Shown here piece after piece: positions 17,091 to 25,176 of a stretch of DNA of 64,000 bases (position 1 is its first letter; each line of letters begins with the position of its first letter). Made by a program: the position numbers and the translations under genes. The stretch covers positions 124,001-188,000 of the forward strand of contig CAVZSO010000009.1 of assembly GCA_963777975.1 (NCBI GenBank), given 5' to 3'. The DNA is from CSP1-4 sp963777975 (GTDB taxonomy: Bacteria; Chloroflexota; Limnocylindria; Limnocylindrales; CSP1-4). The notes beneath the pieces are model-generated. The model searched no databases, was not told the origin of the DNA, and worked only from the letters and a program-made list of their open reading frames with translations.

Positions 17091-18020
17091 TCAGACGGCG
17101 AGCGGGATCCAGCCGCGCGGTGGCGCCTCATCGAGGAAGCCATCCGGATCCATCACTTCCGCCAGCAGACCGACGCCCTCGATGGCCCGTGGCCCTGGCC
17201 GGCTGAAGTAGGCCGATCCATCGAGGGCGTGGACCTCCCCATCGCGAACGGCGCGAAGCTCATCGAACCAGTCGGGCTTCGGCGTCCGCGCCCATTCGCT
17301 CCGCGTCGCCTCGGCGTCGAGTCCACATGGGATGAGCAGCAGCTGCTCGGGATCGACCTCCCGGATGGCGTCCCAGGTCGTTTCGGCCGAGCGCTCCCCT
17401 TCGCGACCGAGGAGCTCCCAGCCCCCCGCGCGCCGCACCTGCTCGGGCACCCAATGACCGGCGGCGAACGGCGGGTCGAGCCACTCCAGGCAGACGACGC
17501 GCCGAGGAGCCGCGCCGGCCAGACGGCGCTCGAGGACCCGGTTCTCGATGGCCCCCAGGCGCTCGCGAAGGATCTCGACCAGGCCGACCGCCTCGTCCTC
17601 GGCGTCTGCCATCGCACCGACCGTCGAGATGGTGTTGAGGATGCCCTCGATCGAGCGAGGCTCGAGGCTGACGACGCTGATCTCGGCATCGATGCGCCGG
17701 ACCGCCTCGCTGACCTCCCGGTAGCTCACGGCACAGACGTCACACAGCTCCTGGGTCAGGATGAGGTCGGGCTCGGCGGCCGCGAGGGCGGCCTCGTCGA
17801 GCCGATAGATGGCCGAGCCGCCGTGCAGCTGGCCGCGCACGCGATCGTGGATGCGACGACTGGTCGCGTCAGGTTCGGCGCCCACGTCGGCGGTCATGAC
17901 CGGCACCGATGCCGCCTCTGGCGGGTAATCGCACTCGTGCGTCCGGCCGACGAGCTCGTCGCCAAGCCCCAGGGCGAAGACGATCTCGGTCGCGGATGGA
18001 AGGAGGGACACGATGCGCAC
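17091..18020 (-). CDS. Cobalamin-type periplasmic-binding-fold protein (BtuF-like, no signal peptide)
   Basis: A 309-residue protein starting RIVSLLPSATEIVFALGLGD, with ELVGRTHECDYP and PDLILTQELCDVCAVS. RVVCLEWLDPPFAAGHWVPE, PEQLLLIPCGLD and YFSRPGPRAIEG follow. These are typical of the BtuF-like cobalamin/helical-backbone metal-receptor family. It lacks a signal peptide or lipobox, and no btuCD genes are near, as in many cytoplasmic members of unknown role. The GTG at 18020 lies six bases after TAGACT, so it is probably leaderless. The zinc-ribbon/methyltransferase gene follows on the same strand after 43 bases. Confidence 0.82.
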   Translation of the reverse strand: MRIVSLLPSATEIVFALGLGDELVGRTHECDYPPEAASVPVMTADVGAEPDATSRRIHDRVRGQLHGGSAIYRLDEAALAAAEPDLILTQELCDVCAVSYREVSEAVRRIDAEISVVSLEPRSIEGILNTISTVGAMADAEDEAVGLVEILRERLGAIENRVLERRLAGAAPRRVVCLEWLDPPFAAGHWVPEQVRRAGGWELLGREGERSAETTWDAIREVDPEQLLLIPCGLDAEATRSEWARTPKPDWFDELRAVRDGEVHALDGSAYFSRPGPRAIEGVGLLAEVMDPDGFLDEAPPRGWIPLAV

Positions 18021-18032
18021 CAGCCCAGTCTA
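18021..18032 (-). promoter_or_regulatory. -10 box TAGACT before the BtuF-like gene
   Basis: On the minus strand TAGACT (18032-18027) ends six bases before the GTG at 18020. This gives leaderless geometry. Confidence 0.6.
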
Positions 18033-18153
18033 GGCGCCTTAGGGGTAGCGCCCCAGCAGACCGGCCAGCGCGATCATCGTCGGCGGGTCGAGGTCACCGG
18101 GAGGAGCGTATGCGGGGCTTGACGGGCCGCCGGCGTTGCCGTATGCCCGTCCC

Positions 18154-18621
18154 GTGAGACCTCGATCCGCCTGGGATCGCTTCCTTCGTGCCGAGTACCG
18201 TCTTATTCGGTTGGTCGACCCGATCGTCCGACCGATATGGCACGCGGTCGGCCTGGCCGACACGGAAGAGCTCGTCGTCGTCGGACGCCGAAGCGGTCGC
18301 CCGCGCCCCGTGATGGTCGGCCTTCTACGAGTCGGCGGACAGTGGTACGTCGGCCATCCGAACGGCGAGGCTGCCCAGTGGGTGCGCAATCTCGCGGCCG
18401 CAGGTCAGGCCACCATCCGTTTCCGCGATGGGACGACTGTCGCGGTTCGAGCCTCGGCACTGACGCCCGGTCCGGAGCGCGATCGGGTCATCCACGAGAC
18501 ATACAGGCAGCACGCGTTCCCAGGTAACGTCGTCTACTACCTGGCTCGACACTACATCGCGGTCGCGGGCCTCTACTTTCGCCTGGACCTGGATCCAGGC
18601 GGCACCGATCCAGGAGCCTGA
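18154..18621 (+). CDS. F420-dependent nitroreductase-family protein (DDN-like)
   Basis: About 155 residues with RLIRLVDPIVRPIWHAVG, LVVVGRRSGRPRPVMVGLLR, WYVGHPNGEAAQWVRNLAA, VRASALTPGPERDRVIHETY and LARHYIAVAGLYFRLD. This is the split-barrel fold of the deazaflavin-dependent nitroreductase family, which binds F420 or related flavins. With the LLM enzyme at 61379-62344 it suggests that the organism makes coenzyme F420. The start is uncertain: GTG at 18154 has TATGCC six bases before it, and TTG at 18136 would add six residues. Confidence 0.82.
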   Translation: MRPRSAWDRFLRAEYRLIRLVDPIVRPIWHAVGLADTEELVVVGRRSGRPRPVMVGLLRVGGQWYVGHPNGEAAQWVRNLAAAGQATIRFRDGTTVAVRASALTPGPERDRVIHETYRQHAFPGNVVYYLARHYIAVAGLYFRLDLDPGGTDPGA

Positions 18622-18631
18622 CTGCCTCGCT

Positions 18632-18919
18632 CTAGAGCGGCTTCCACTCGTCGATGGTCGCCCGGGCCGCGGCCCGGTCCTTGAACCACACGGCGTCGAC
18701 CGCCGTGTACTTGGCCTCCGTGGCGGGCAGCGAATCCTCGGGGTAGATGGCGTTCACGGGGCATTCCGGCTCACAGGCGCCGCAATCGATGCATTCGTCC
18801 GGATCGATGAACAGCTTGCGATCGACGCCGCTCTCGAAGTGGATGCAGTCGACGGGGCAAACGGCGACGCACGACTGATCGAGCAGGTCGATACAGGGCT
18901 CCGTGATGACGTAGGTCAT
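18632..18919 (-). CDS. 7Fe-type ferredoxin
   Basis: A 95-residue protein. Cys9, Cys17 and Cys53 are placed for a 3Fe-4S cluster; Cys21, Cys43, Cys46 and Cys49 are placed for a 4Fe-4S cluster (CIDCGACEPECP). Cys25 is the extra free Cys seen in Azotobacter-type ferredoxins. It is a soluble low-potential electron carrier. AGGAG lies about 11 bases before the ATG at 18919. It converges with the nitroreductase gene. The cupredoxin gene lies 115 bases upstream on the same strand, so co-transcription is possible but not shown. Confidence 0.92.
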   Translation of the reverse strand: MTYVITEPCIDLLDQSCVAVCPVDCIHFESGVDRKLFIDPDECIDCGACEPECPVNAIYPEDSLPATEAKYTAVDAVWFKDRAAARATIDEWKPL

Positions 18920-19034
18920 GCCGCTCGCTTCTCCTGGTCTCCGGTCGGCGACGCATTCGCTCGACGATGGCGGGATGTGGCGCAGAAGCCCGCGCCCGCG
19001 TGCGGAAGTGTAGCGCGGCGTTCGCCGTGCCGCG

Positions 19035-19580
19035 CTATGGCCCGTCGACGTCGTCGAGGGTGATCGTTCCGACCATCCCCTGCTCGACATGGCCGGGGAT
19101 CTGGCAGGCGAGCTCCAGTGTCTGGTCGCTGGGGACCTGGTAGACCGCGCTAGCGGAGGCGCCCGAGTCCAGGAGGATGCGCAACCCGCCGACGTCGGGT
19201 GGCAGGCTGACCGGTGGTGGAGTGGCCGTGAAGCCGGGCGGCGTGGCGGCGGCTTCGGCTTTCGCCCAGGCCGCCTGGACGGCGGCGTCGCCGAGCACGA
19301 ACTCGTGGGCCAGCAGCCCGGCGTTGATGACGTTGAAGCGGACGGTCTCGCCGCGGTGCAGGACGATCGGGTTCGGCTCGAACAGGTAGTCGCGCATGAT
19401 GACGTTGATCTCGCGCGGTGCATCGGCGGTCCCGGTGCGCAGCTGGCCGCTCGAGGGCGGCGACGATGGCGCGCAGCCCGTCATCAGCGCGACCAGCACG
19501 AGCACCGCCCCGAGGATGACACGCGGCGTCGGCGCAGCGGCTCGCCTCGCGACGGACCGGGTCGTCGAGGTGCCTGGCAT
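19035..19580 (-). CDS. Cupredoxin-domain lipoprotein
   Basis: A 181-residue protein. The N-terminal hydrophobic segment ends in a lipobox (VALMTGC near residue 33), so it is membrane-anchored outside the cell. The cupredoxin domain has REINVIMRDYLFEPNPIVLH, then NAGLLAHEFVLGD with the first His ligand, and CQIPGHVEQGM with Cys, His and Met, a complete type I copper site. It is likely a respiratory or copper-handling electron carrier. The ATG at 19580 lies eight bases after TACCCT on the minus strand. Longer in-frame starts would displace the signal peptide. Confidence 0.87.
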   Translation of the reverse strand: MPGTSTTRSVARRAAAPTPRVILGAVLVLVALMTGCAPSSPPSSGQLRTGTADAPREINVIMRDYLFEPNPIVLHRGETVRFNVINAGLLAHEFVLGDAAVQAAWAKAEAAATPPGFTATPPPVSLPPDVGGLRILLDSGASASAVYQVPSDQTLELACQIPGHVEQGMVGTITLDDVDGP

Positions 19581-19672
19581 CAGCGACGAGGGTATCTTGC
19601 GGTCGCTCGGCTTGACACCCGCCCGGACGAGGCGGCACAGTTCCGCCGTCCCACCAGCCCACGAGGAGCCGC

Positions 19673-20807
19673 GTGCACGCCGTACCGACCACCGCGCAGG
19701 CTGCGGATCCCGGTTCGCACGATGGCGCCGGAGGCGCACCGACGGAAGCGCCTGCCGCCGTCAGGCTGGAGAACGTGCGCAAGGTCTTCGGCGACGTCGA
19801 AGCCGTGGCCGGCATCGATCTGGAGATCGCCGGCGGCGAGTTCTTCTCGATGCTCGGCCCATCCGGATCGGGCAAGACGACGACGCTGCGGATGATCGCC
19901 GGCTTCGAGCTGCCGACCTCCGGGCGCATCCTGCTCGATGGTGAGGATGTCTCGCAACGCCCGCCATTCGAGCGCGACGTGAACACGGTCTTCCAGGACT
20001 ACGCGCTCTTCCCGCACATGACCGTCGGCGACAACGTCGGCTATGGGCTGATGATCCGCAAGGTGCCCAAGGACGAGCGGGCGGCGCGAGTGGCCGACGC
20101 GATGCGCATGGTCCGACTCGAGGGCCTCGAGAGCCGCAAGCCGTCGCAGCTCTCCGGCGGGCAGCGCCAGAGGGTCGCGCTGGCGCGCGCGCTCATCAAC
20201 CGGCCCAAGGTGCTCCTCCTCGACGAGCCGCTCGGTGCGCTCGACCTGAAGCTGCGCGAAGAGATGCAGATCGAGCTCAAGAGCATCCAGCAGAGTGTCG
20301 GGATCACCTTCATCTACGTGACCCACGACCAGGAAGAGGCGCTCACGATGAGCGATCGCCTGGCGGTCTTCAACCGCGGTCGCATCGAGCAGGTGGGTGC
20401 GCCAGCGGAGGTCTACGAGCGACCGGCGACGACGTTCGTGGCCGGCTTCGTGGGCACCTCGAACCTGCTCGGCGGAGAGGCGGCGCGCGCGATCCTCGGC
20501 GAGGACGGCCTGTTCACGGTCCGGCCGGAGAAGATCCACTTCGCCGATGACGAGGTCGGCCCTCGAGGCCGACGAGGTCAGCGCCCAGGGTCGGGTGGCG
20601 GAAGTCGTCTACATCGGCCCCGACACGCGGTATATCGTTGCCCTTGACGCCGGCATCCAGCTGGTCGTGACCCAGCAGAACCTGCACACGTCGTCAAGCG
20701 AGGCGCTCGCGGCTCGGGGTCGCAGCGTCCGATTGGTCTGGAAGCGCCGTCATTGCCGGCCCATCACCGATGGGCGGCTGGGGATGGAGGAGGAACCACG
20801 CCCATGA
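19673..20807 (+). CDS. potA: Polyamine-type ABC transporter ATP-binding protein (one frameshift)
   Basis: About 378 residues after repair. Walker A is GPSGSGKTTTLRM; the signature is LSGGQRQRVALARALI; Walker B is VLLLDEPLGALD; the switch His lies in YVTHDQEEALTMSDR. A TOBE domain follows (TVRPEKIHF). Near 20558 one extra base shifts the frame; the TOBE domain continues as EVVYIGPDTRYIVAL and ends RLVWKRRHCRPI at 20807. The GTG at 19673 has GAGGAG five bases upstream. The stop overlaps the next start (ATGA), heading the potADBC operon. The family energises spermidine/putrescine import. Confidence 0.88.
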
Positions 20808-22018
20808 TCCCTCGCAAGCTGTTCGGGGTCGCCGCGTCCGCGGCGCTCGTCATCGTCGCCTGTGGCGGCGGCACCGGCGGGTCGCCGGCACCGAGCATGG
20901 TGACCGCGCTCGGCGCCGGTGAGGGCGTGGTCACCACGCTCAACTGGGCCGGCTACGTCGAGGACGGTTCGACGTATCCCGAATACGACTGGGTGACGGA
21001 CTTCGAGAAGGAGACGGGCTGCGACGTCCAGGCGCAGACCTTCGGCACCTCGGACGAGGCATACGCCGCGATGACCGCGAACCCGGAGCAGTTCGACGTC
21101 ATCTCCGCATCGGGCGACGCCGCCAAGCGCCTCGCGACGGGCGGCTATGTCCAACCCGTGAACACCGATCTCGTACCCAACTATGCCGACATCATCCCGG
21201 CGCTCAAGGACAAGCCGTGGAACACGTTCGGTGGCGTCCACTACGGCATCCCGCATGGCCGGGGCGCCAACCTGCTCATGTGGCGCTCGGACCTCGTGGA
21301 CCCGGCGCCGGCGAATTGGGCCGCCATGTTCGATCCAAGCCAGCCATTCGCAGGCAAGGTCTCGGTCTATGACGCGCCGATCTACATCGCCGACGCGGCC
21401 GTCGTCCTGATGAAGACGCAGCCCGATCTCGGGATCACGAATCCGTACGCACTCGATCAGAAGCAATTCGACGCCGTCGTCGCATTGCTCACGCAGCAAC
21501 GACCGATGATCAGCCAGTATTGGGCCGACTACACGAAGCAGATCGAAGCGTTCGCCCAGGGCGACGCGACCGTCGGCACGACCTGGCAGATCAACGCCAA
21601 CCTGCTCGCCAGCGGCGACCCGCCGACCAAGGTCGAGACGACGAAGCCCGAGGAGGGCGCCACGGGCTGGTCGGACACGTGGATGATCAACTCCAAGACC
21701 AAGCACCCCAACTGCGCCTACATGTTCATCAACCACATCGTCTCGCCACTCGCCAACGCCAAGATCGCCGACTACTTCGGCGAAGCACCGGCGAACGCGA
21801 AGTCGTGCGAGCTCACGCCTGAGGAATTCACACCGACCACCTCCGTGACGACCACCATGGCCGATCACTGTGCGCTGTTCCACGCAGCGGAAGATTCGTA
21901 CTGGTCGGACGTCTACTACTGGACGACCCCTGAAGAGACATGCATCGATGGCCGGACCGACGTGAAGTGCGTCGGCTTCGACAAGTGGATCGAGGCATGG
22001 ACCAAGATCAAGGGCTGA
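20804..22018 (+). CDS. potD: Polyamine-type ABC transporter substrate-binding lipoprotein
   Basis: A 404-residue protein. It has a lipoprotein signal (LFGVAASAALVIVACGGG, lipidated Cys near residue 20) and a PotD/PotF-like domain beginning TTLNWAGYVEDGSTYPEYD. Next come SGDAAKRLATGGYVQPVNTD and the hinge-region stretch GVHYGIPHGRGANLLMW. Substrate is inferred from the PotABC partners; spermidine/putrescine or a related cation is likeliest. The start overlaps the potA stop by four bases, with GGAGGAGG about 10 bases upstream. A strong hairpin follows the stop, which may make this protein more abundant than the permeases. Confidence 0.9.
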   Translation: MIPRKLFGVAASAALVIVACGGGTGGSPAPSMVTALGAGEGVVTTLNWAGYVEDGSTYPEYDWVTDFEKETGCDVQAQTFGTSDEAYAAMTANPEQFDVISASGDAAKRLATGGYVQPVNTDLVPNYADIIPALKDKPWNTFGGVHYGIPHGRGANLLMWRSDLVDPAPANWAAMFDPSQPFAGKVSVYDAPIYIADAAVVLMKTQPDLGITNPYALDQKQFDAVVALLTQQRPMISQYWADYTKQIEAFAQGDATVGTTWQINANLLASGDPPTKVETTKPEEGATGWSDTWMINSKTKHPNCAYMFINHIVSPLANAKIADYFGEAPANAKSCELTPEEFTPTTSVTTTMADHCALFHAAEDSYWSDVYYWTTPEETCIDGRTDVKCVGFDKWIEAWTKIKG

Positions 22019-22043
22019 TCACACCGGTTCGGCCGTCCTCAAG

Positions 22044-22083
22044 GGGCTCGGGTCCGCGAAGCGTGGATCCGGGCCCGTTTCTC
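22044..22083 (+). terminator. Attenuator/terminator hairpin between potD and potB
   Basis: GGGCTCGGGTCC (22044-22055) pairs with GGATCCGGGCCC (22065-22076) over 12 bp, including two G-T wobbles, around a 9-base loop, followed by GTTTCTCC. It is placed to reduce read-through into the permease genes, as often seen downstream of binding-protein genes. Confidence 0.7.
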
Positions 22084-22100
22084 CTGGCGCCCACGGCGAC

Positions 22101-23000
22101 ATGACCGATCTCGCCCGTCCGATCCCGCCACCTCGAGACACGGCTCTCCGGCGCGCTTCTGGCTGGCTGCATCGTCGCCCGCGCGGGCGGCTGGGGCTGA
22201 CGCTGGCAGGACCAGTGGGCTGGCTCGGCGTCCTCTACCTGGGCTCGCTCGCGTTCCTGTTCGCGAATGCGTTCTTTTCCCGAGACGCCTTCACGGGTCA
22301 CATCATCTACACGCCGACCCTGGACAACTTCGTCGCCCTGACCAGGGATCCCTATCCACAGGTCACGCTACGGACGCTCATCACTGCGGCGGCCGTCACG
22401 GTCGCCTGCGCCGTGCTGGCCTTTCCGATCGCCTACTACATGGCTCGCGTCGCCTCGCCCCGTCGCCGGAGCCTGCTCGTCGTCCTGGTGCTCATGCCGC
22501 TCTTTGCGAGCTATCTCATCAAGGTCTATTCGTGGCGACTCATCCTGGCCAACGAAGGCGTGCTCAACTGGGCGTTGGAGCCCTTCGGCCTCCGCGGGCC
22601 GGGTCAGGGTGACTTCGCGGTCTGGCTGGTCTTCACGTATCTGTGGCTGCCGTACATGATCCTGCCGGTGTACGCCGGCCTCGAGCGCATCCCGAATTCA
22701 TTCCTGGAGGCGTCGTCCGACCTTGGCGGTCGATCCTGGCGCACCTTCCGCCATGTGATCCTGCCGCTCGCCTTTCCCGCGGTCGTCGCGGGATCGATCT
22801 TCACGTTCAGCTTGACCCTCGGCGATTACATCGCACCACAGCTCGTGTCGACCACGCAGTTCATCGGCAACCTGATCTTCGCCAACGTCGGTGCCGGCGG
22901 GAACCTGCCGCTGGCCGCCGCGTTCGCCCTGGTGCCGCTCACGATCGTCGTTCTCTACCTCATCGTGGCGCGCAAGCTGGGCGCGTTCGAGGCGCTGTGA
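22101..23000 (+). CDS. potB: Polyamine-type ABC transporter permease
   Basis: A 299-residue inner-membrane protein with six predicted helices. The first (LGVLYLGSLAFLFANAFF) comes after a basic N-terminus. The EAA-like coupling loop is NSFLEASSDLGGRSWRTFRHVILP, typical of the first permease of the PotB type. It ends TGATG, sharing one base with potC, so the two permeases are translationally coupled. It forms the membrane channel with potC for the potD-delivered ligand. Confidence 0.9.
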   Translation: MTDLARPIPPPRDTALRRASGWLHRRPRGRLGLTLAGPVGWLGVLYLGSLAFLFANAFFSRDAFTGHIIYTPTLDNFVALTRDPYPQVTLRTLITAAAVTVACAVLAFPIAYYMARVASPRRRSLLVVLVLMPLFASYLIKVYSWRLILANEGVLNWALEPFGLRGPGQGDFAVWLVFTYLWLPYMILPVYAGLERIPNSFLEASSDLGGRSWRTFRHVILPLAFPAVVAGSIFTFSLTLGDYIAPQLVSTTQFIGNLIFANVGAGGNLPLAAAFALVPLTIVVLYLIVARKLGAFEAL

Positions 23001-23806
23001 TGCTCGGAGGACGCGGGCTGCGGATCGGGTTGCGATTGATGACCATCGCCATCCTCGCGTTCATCTACGCGCCCATCGCGCTCATCTTCGTCTACTCCCT
23101 CAACGCCGGGACGACGACCGTCTGGCCTCCCGTCGGCCTGTCGTTCCGATGGTATGGAGAGGCGATCCAGAACACCGGCCTCCAACAGGCATTCCTGACC
23201 TCGATCGTCGCCGCCCTGGGGGCCACGGCCATCGCGCTCCTCCTCGGCACGCTGGCGTCGTTCGGGGTCAGCCGGCATCACTTCTTCGGGCGCGAAGCGG
23301 TCAGCTTCATCGTCATCTTTCCGCTCGCGTTGCCAGGGATCATCACGGGCATGGCCTTGAGCGCGACCTTCGCGCGGCTGGGGATCCCCCTCGGATACTT
23401 CGCGATCGTGATCGGCCACGCGACCTTTTGCATCGTGCTCGTCTACAACAATGCGATCGCGCGGCTTCGTCGGACGTCAGCATCGCTCGAGGAAGCGTCC
23501 GCGGACCTCGCGGCCGATACCCTCCAGACGTTCCGCTACGTCACCTTCCCGGCCATCCGGACGTCTCTCCTGGCGGGTGGCCTGCTGGCGTTCGCGTTGT
23601 CGTTCGATGAGGTCATCGTGACCATCTTCACGGCCGGCGGCGTCAAGACCCTGCCCATCTGGATCTTCCAGAGCTTCCGCCTTGCGAACCAGGTCCCGGT
23701 CGTCAACGTGGCTGGCGTGGTGGCCATCCTGCTCTCGGCGATCCCCGTCTACATCGCGACCCGGATCGCTTCGGACTCCGGATGGCTGAGCGGGGCGCGC
23801 CGCTGA
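23000..23806 (+). CDS. potC: Polyamine-type ABC transporter permease
   Basis: A 268-residue membrane protein. It begins with a helix ending FIYAPIALIFVYSLNAG and has the EAA loop SLEEASADLAADTLQTFRYV. The segment FALSFDEVIVTIFTAGG is characteristic of PotC/PotI. It pairs with potB and completes the A-D-B-C order. The ATG overlaps the potB stop by one base. Confidence 0.92.
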   Translation: MLGGRGLRIGLRLMTIAILAFIYAPIALIFVYSLNAGTTTVWPPVGLSFRWYGEAIQNTGLQQAFLTSIVAALGATAIALLLGTLASFGVSRHHFFGREAVSFIVIFPLALPGIITGMALSATFARLGIPLGYFAIVIGHATFCIVLVYNNAIARLRRTSASLEEASADLAADTLQTFRYVTFPAIRTSLLAGGLLAFALSFDEVIVTIFTAGGVKTLPIWIFQSFRLANQVPVVNVAGVVAILLSAIPVYIATRIASDSGWLSGARR

Positions 23807-23809
23807 GGG

Positions 23810-23959
23810 TCAGACGGAACGTCCGCTCGACCATCGCCAGCTGCCCACATCGTCGATCGCCTGGCCGGCCAGGATGGTGCCCACGATGACGAGCGCGACG
23901 ATCGCGAGCAGCAACATCATCGCAGCGGGCAACCGAGCGGTAAGGAGCAAGGCGAGCAT
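23810..23959 (-). CDS. Small membrane protein, 49 residues
   Basis: On the minus strand an ATG at 23959, with GGAGG six bases upstream, opens a 49-residue frame. It reads MLALLLTARLPAAMMLLLAI and then VALVIVGTILAG, so most of it is one or two membrane helices, with a polar tail DDVGSWRWSSGRSV. It ends three bases from the convergent potC stop. I recognise no family. The ribosome-binding site and clean hydrophobic pattern argue that it is real; nothing else supports it. Confidence 0.5.
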   Translation of the reverse strand: MLALLLTARLPAAMMLLLAIVALVIVGTILAGQAIDDVGSWRWSSGRSV

Positions 23960-24086
23960 CGTGACCTCCACGTCCGCCGATCGACAGTGATCGGACCAGG
24001 AGGTCGACCATAGCCGTGGCTCCTGCGCTCGCGGTTCTCGCCGACTTACTTCGCACGTATCTCGCTCCGAGCGCTGAGCTCGGGGA

Positions 24087-24257
24087 TCAGGCAGGCGGCG
24101 CGTCGTCCTGCGGGAGGAAGTGTTCCGGGTCGTCCTTGAAGTCGAGCAGGCAGCCCTTGCTGCAGAAGTAGTATGTGGTGCCCTCGTACTCGAAGGTCAG
24201 CAGCGCACCTTCGGTCTCGACCTCCATGCCGCAGACTGGATCGATGGCGATGGCCAT
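24087..24257 (-). CDS. YHS-domain protein
   Basis: A 56-residue protein that is essentially one YHS domain: DPVCGMEVETE, then FEYEGTTYYFCSKGCLLDF and a DDPEHFL end. The DPVCGM Cys and the FCSKGC pair are the usual metal-binding residues. Stand-alone YHS proteins are thought to bind heavy metals or act as metallochaperones. The ATG at 24257 has GGAGGG nine bases upstream. TATACT on the minus strand near 24318 is a possible -10. The gene diverges from the LOG-family gene. Confidence 0.85.
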   Translation of the reverse strand: MAIAIDPVCGMEVETEGALLTFEYEGTTYYFCSKGCLLDFKDDPEHFLPQDDAPPA

Positions 24258-24383
24258 GGCGTTGACCCTCCGATGGGCGGCCCATCGGACCGCGCTGGGT
24301 GAATACTCCCTCCCAGTATACGGCCCTGACGATCGCCGACTCCGGGCGACCTCCCGACCGTCGCCGCTGGTCCGTCGCCCGGC

Positions 24384-24395
24384 TATGCTGCGTCG
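24384..24395 (+). promoter_or_regulatory. -10 box TATGCT before the LOG-family gene
   Basis: TATGCT (24384-24389) ends six bases before the GTG at 24396. There is no Shine-Dalgarno sequence, so the mRNA would be leaderless. Confidence 0.6.
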
Positions 24396-25166
24396 GTGAC
24401 CGACCGCCCACCCAAGCGCGACCGGCGGACCGAGGATCGCAAGCTCCTCCAGGCCGTGCCGTACGCCGATACATCGTTCCTCGAGACCGACGCGTGGCGT
24501 GCCCTGCGCATCGTCGGCGAGTTCGTCGACGGCTTCGATGCCCTGGCACGACTCGGGCCGGCGGTGACCGTGTTCGGGTCGGCCCGAACAGACACCGAAG
24601 ACCCCTCGTACGCAGCCGCCAGGAGGCTGGGGGCGCGCCTCGCCAAGGATGGCTTCACGGTCATCACGGGTGGCGGTCCGGGCATCATGGAGGCCGCCAA
24701 CCGTGGCTGCCAGGAAGCCGGCGGCTACTCGGTCGGCTGCTCCATCGAGCTGCCCCACGAGCAGTCCAACAACCCCTACCTCGACCTGGATATCACGTTC
24801 CGCTACTTCTTCGTGCGCAAGACGATGTTCGTGAAGTACGCCCAGGGCTTCGTGATCTTCCCCGGTGGCTTCGGCACCCTCGACGAGCTCTTCGAATCGG
24901 TGACCCTGGTCCAGACCGGCAAGATCGAGCATTTCCCCATCGTCCTCATCGGCTCCGACTACTGGAATGGCCTCCTGGCCTGGCTCGGCAAGACGGTCGT
25001 CGGCGCCGAGAACATCGGGCAGGCAGACCTCAGCCTGCTGCGGGTGACCGACGATGTCGAAGAGGCCTGCGAGATCTTCGTCGCCTCCCGGATCCGGGCC
25101 GCCGAAGCGCGAGCGTCTGAGGGCGGCGATCGGCGCGCTGGCGCCTTCGACCGGCGCGTGGGCTGA
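24396..25166 (+). CDS. LOG-family (TIGR00730) nucleotide-binding protein
   Basis: A 256-residue Rossmann-fold protein. It carries VTVFGSARTDTEDP, VITGGGPGIMEAANRG and FVIFPGGFGTLDELFES, the PGGxGT and GGGPGIME signatures of the family. Members include cytokinin-activating phosphoribohydrolases (release of base from a nucleoside 5'-monophosphate) and the PpnN group. The N-terminal 55-residue helical extension is more like the larger PpnN/TIGR00730 group. Translation likely starts at the leaderless GTG 24396. rpiB begins 10 bases downstream, so they probably share a transcript. Confidence 0.9.
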   Translation: MTDRPPKRDRRTEDRKLLQAVPYADTSFLETDAWRALRIVGEFVDGFDALARLGPAVTVFGSARTDTEDPSYAAARRLGARLAKDGFTVITGGGPGIMEAANRGCQEAGGYSVGCSIELPHEQSNNPYLDLDITFRYFFVRKTMFVKYAQGFVIFPGGFGTLDELFESVTLVQTGKIEHFPIVLIGSDYWNGLLAWLGKTVVGAENIGQADLSLLRVTDDVEEACEIFVASRIRAAEARASEGGDRRAGAFDRRVG

Positions 25167-25176
25167 GGCGATCCGG

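Noticed and set aside
16152..18122. 656-codon plus-strand open frame opposite the methyltransferase and BtuF-like genes
   Set aside because: It lies antisense to two genes with clear family motifs, and its translation is Arg/Gly/Ala-rich without any recognisable domain. It is a GC-driven shadow.
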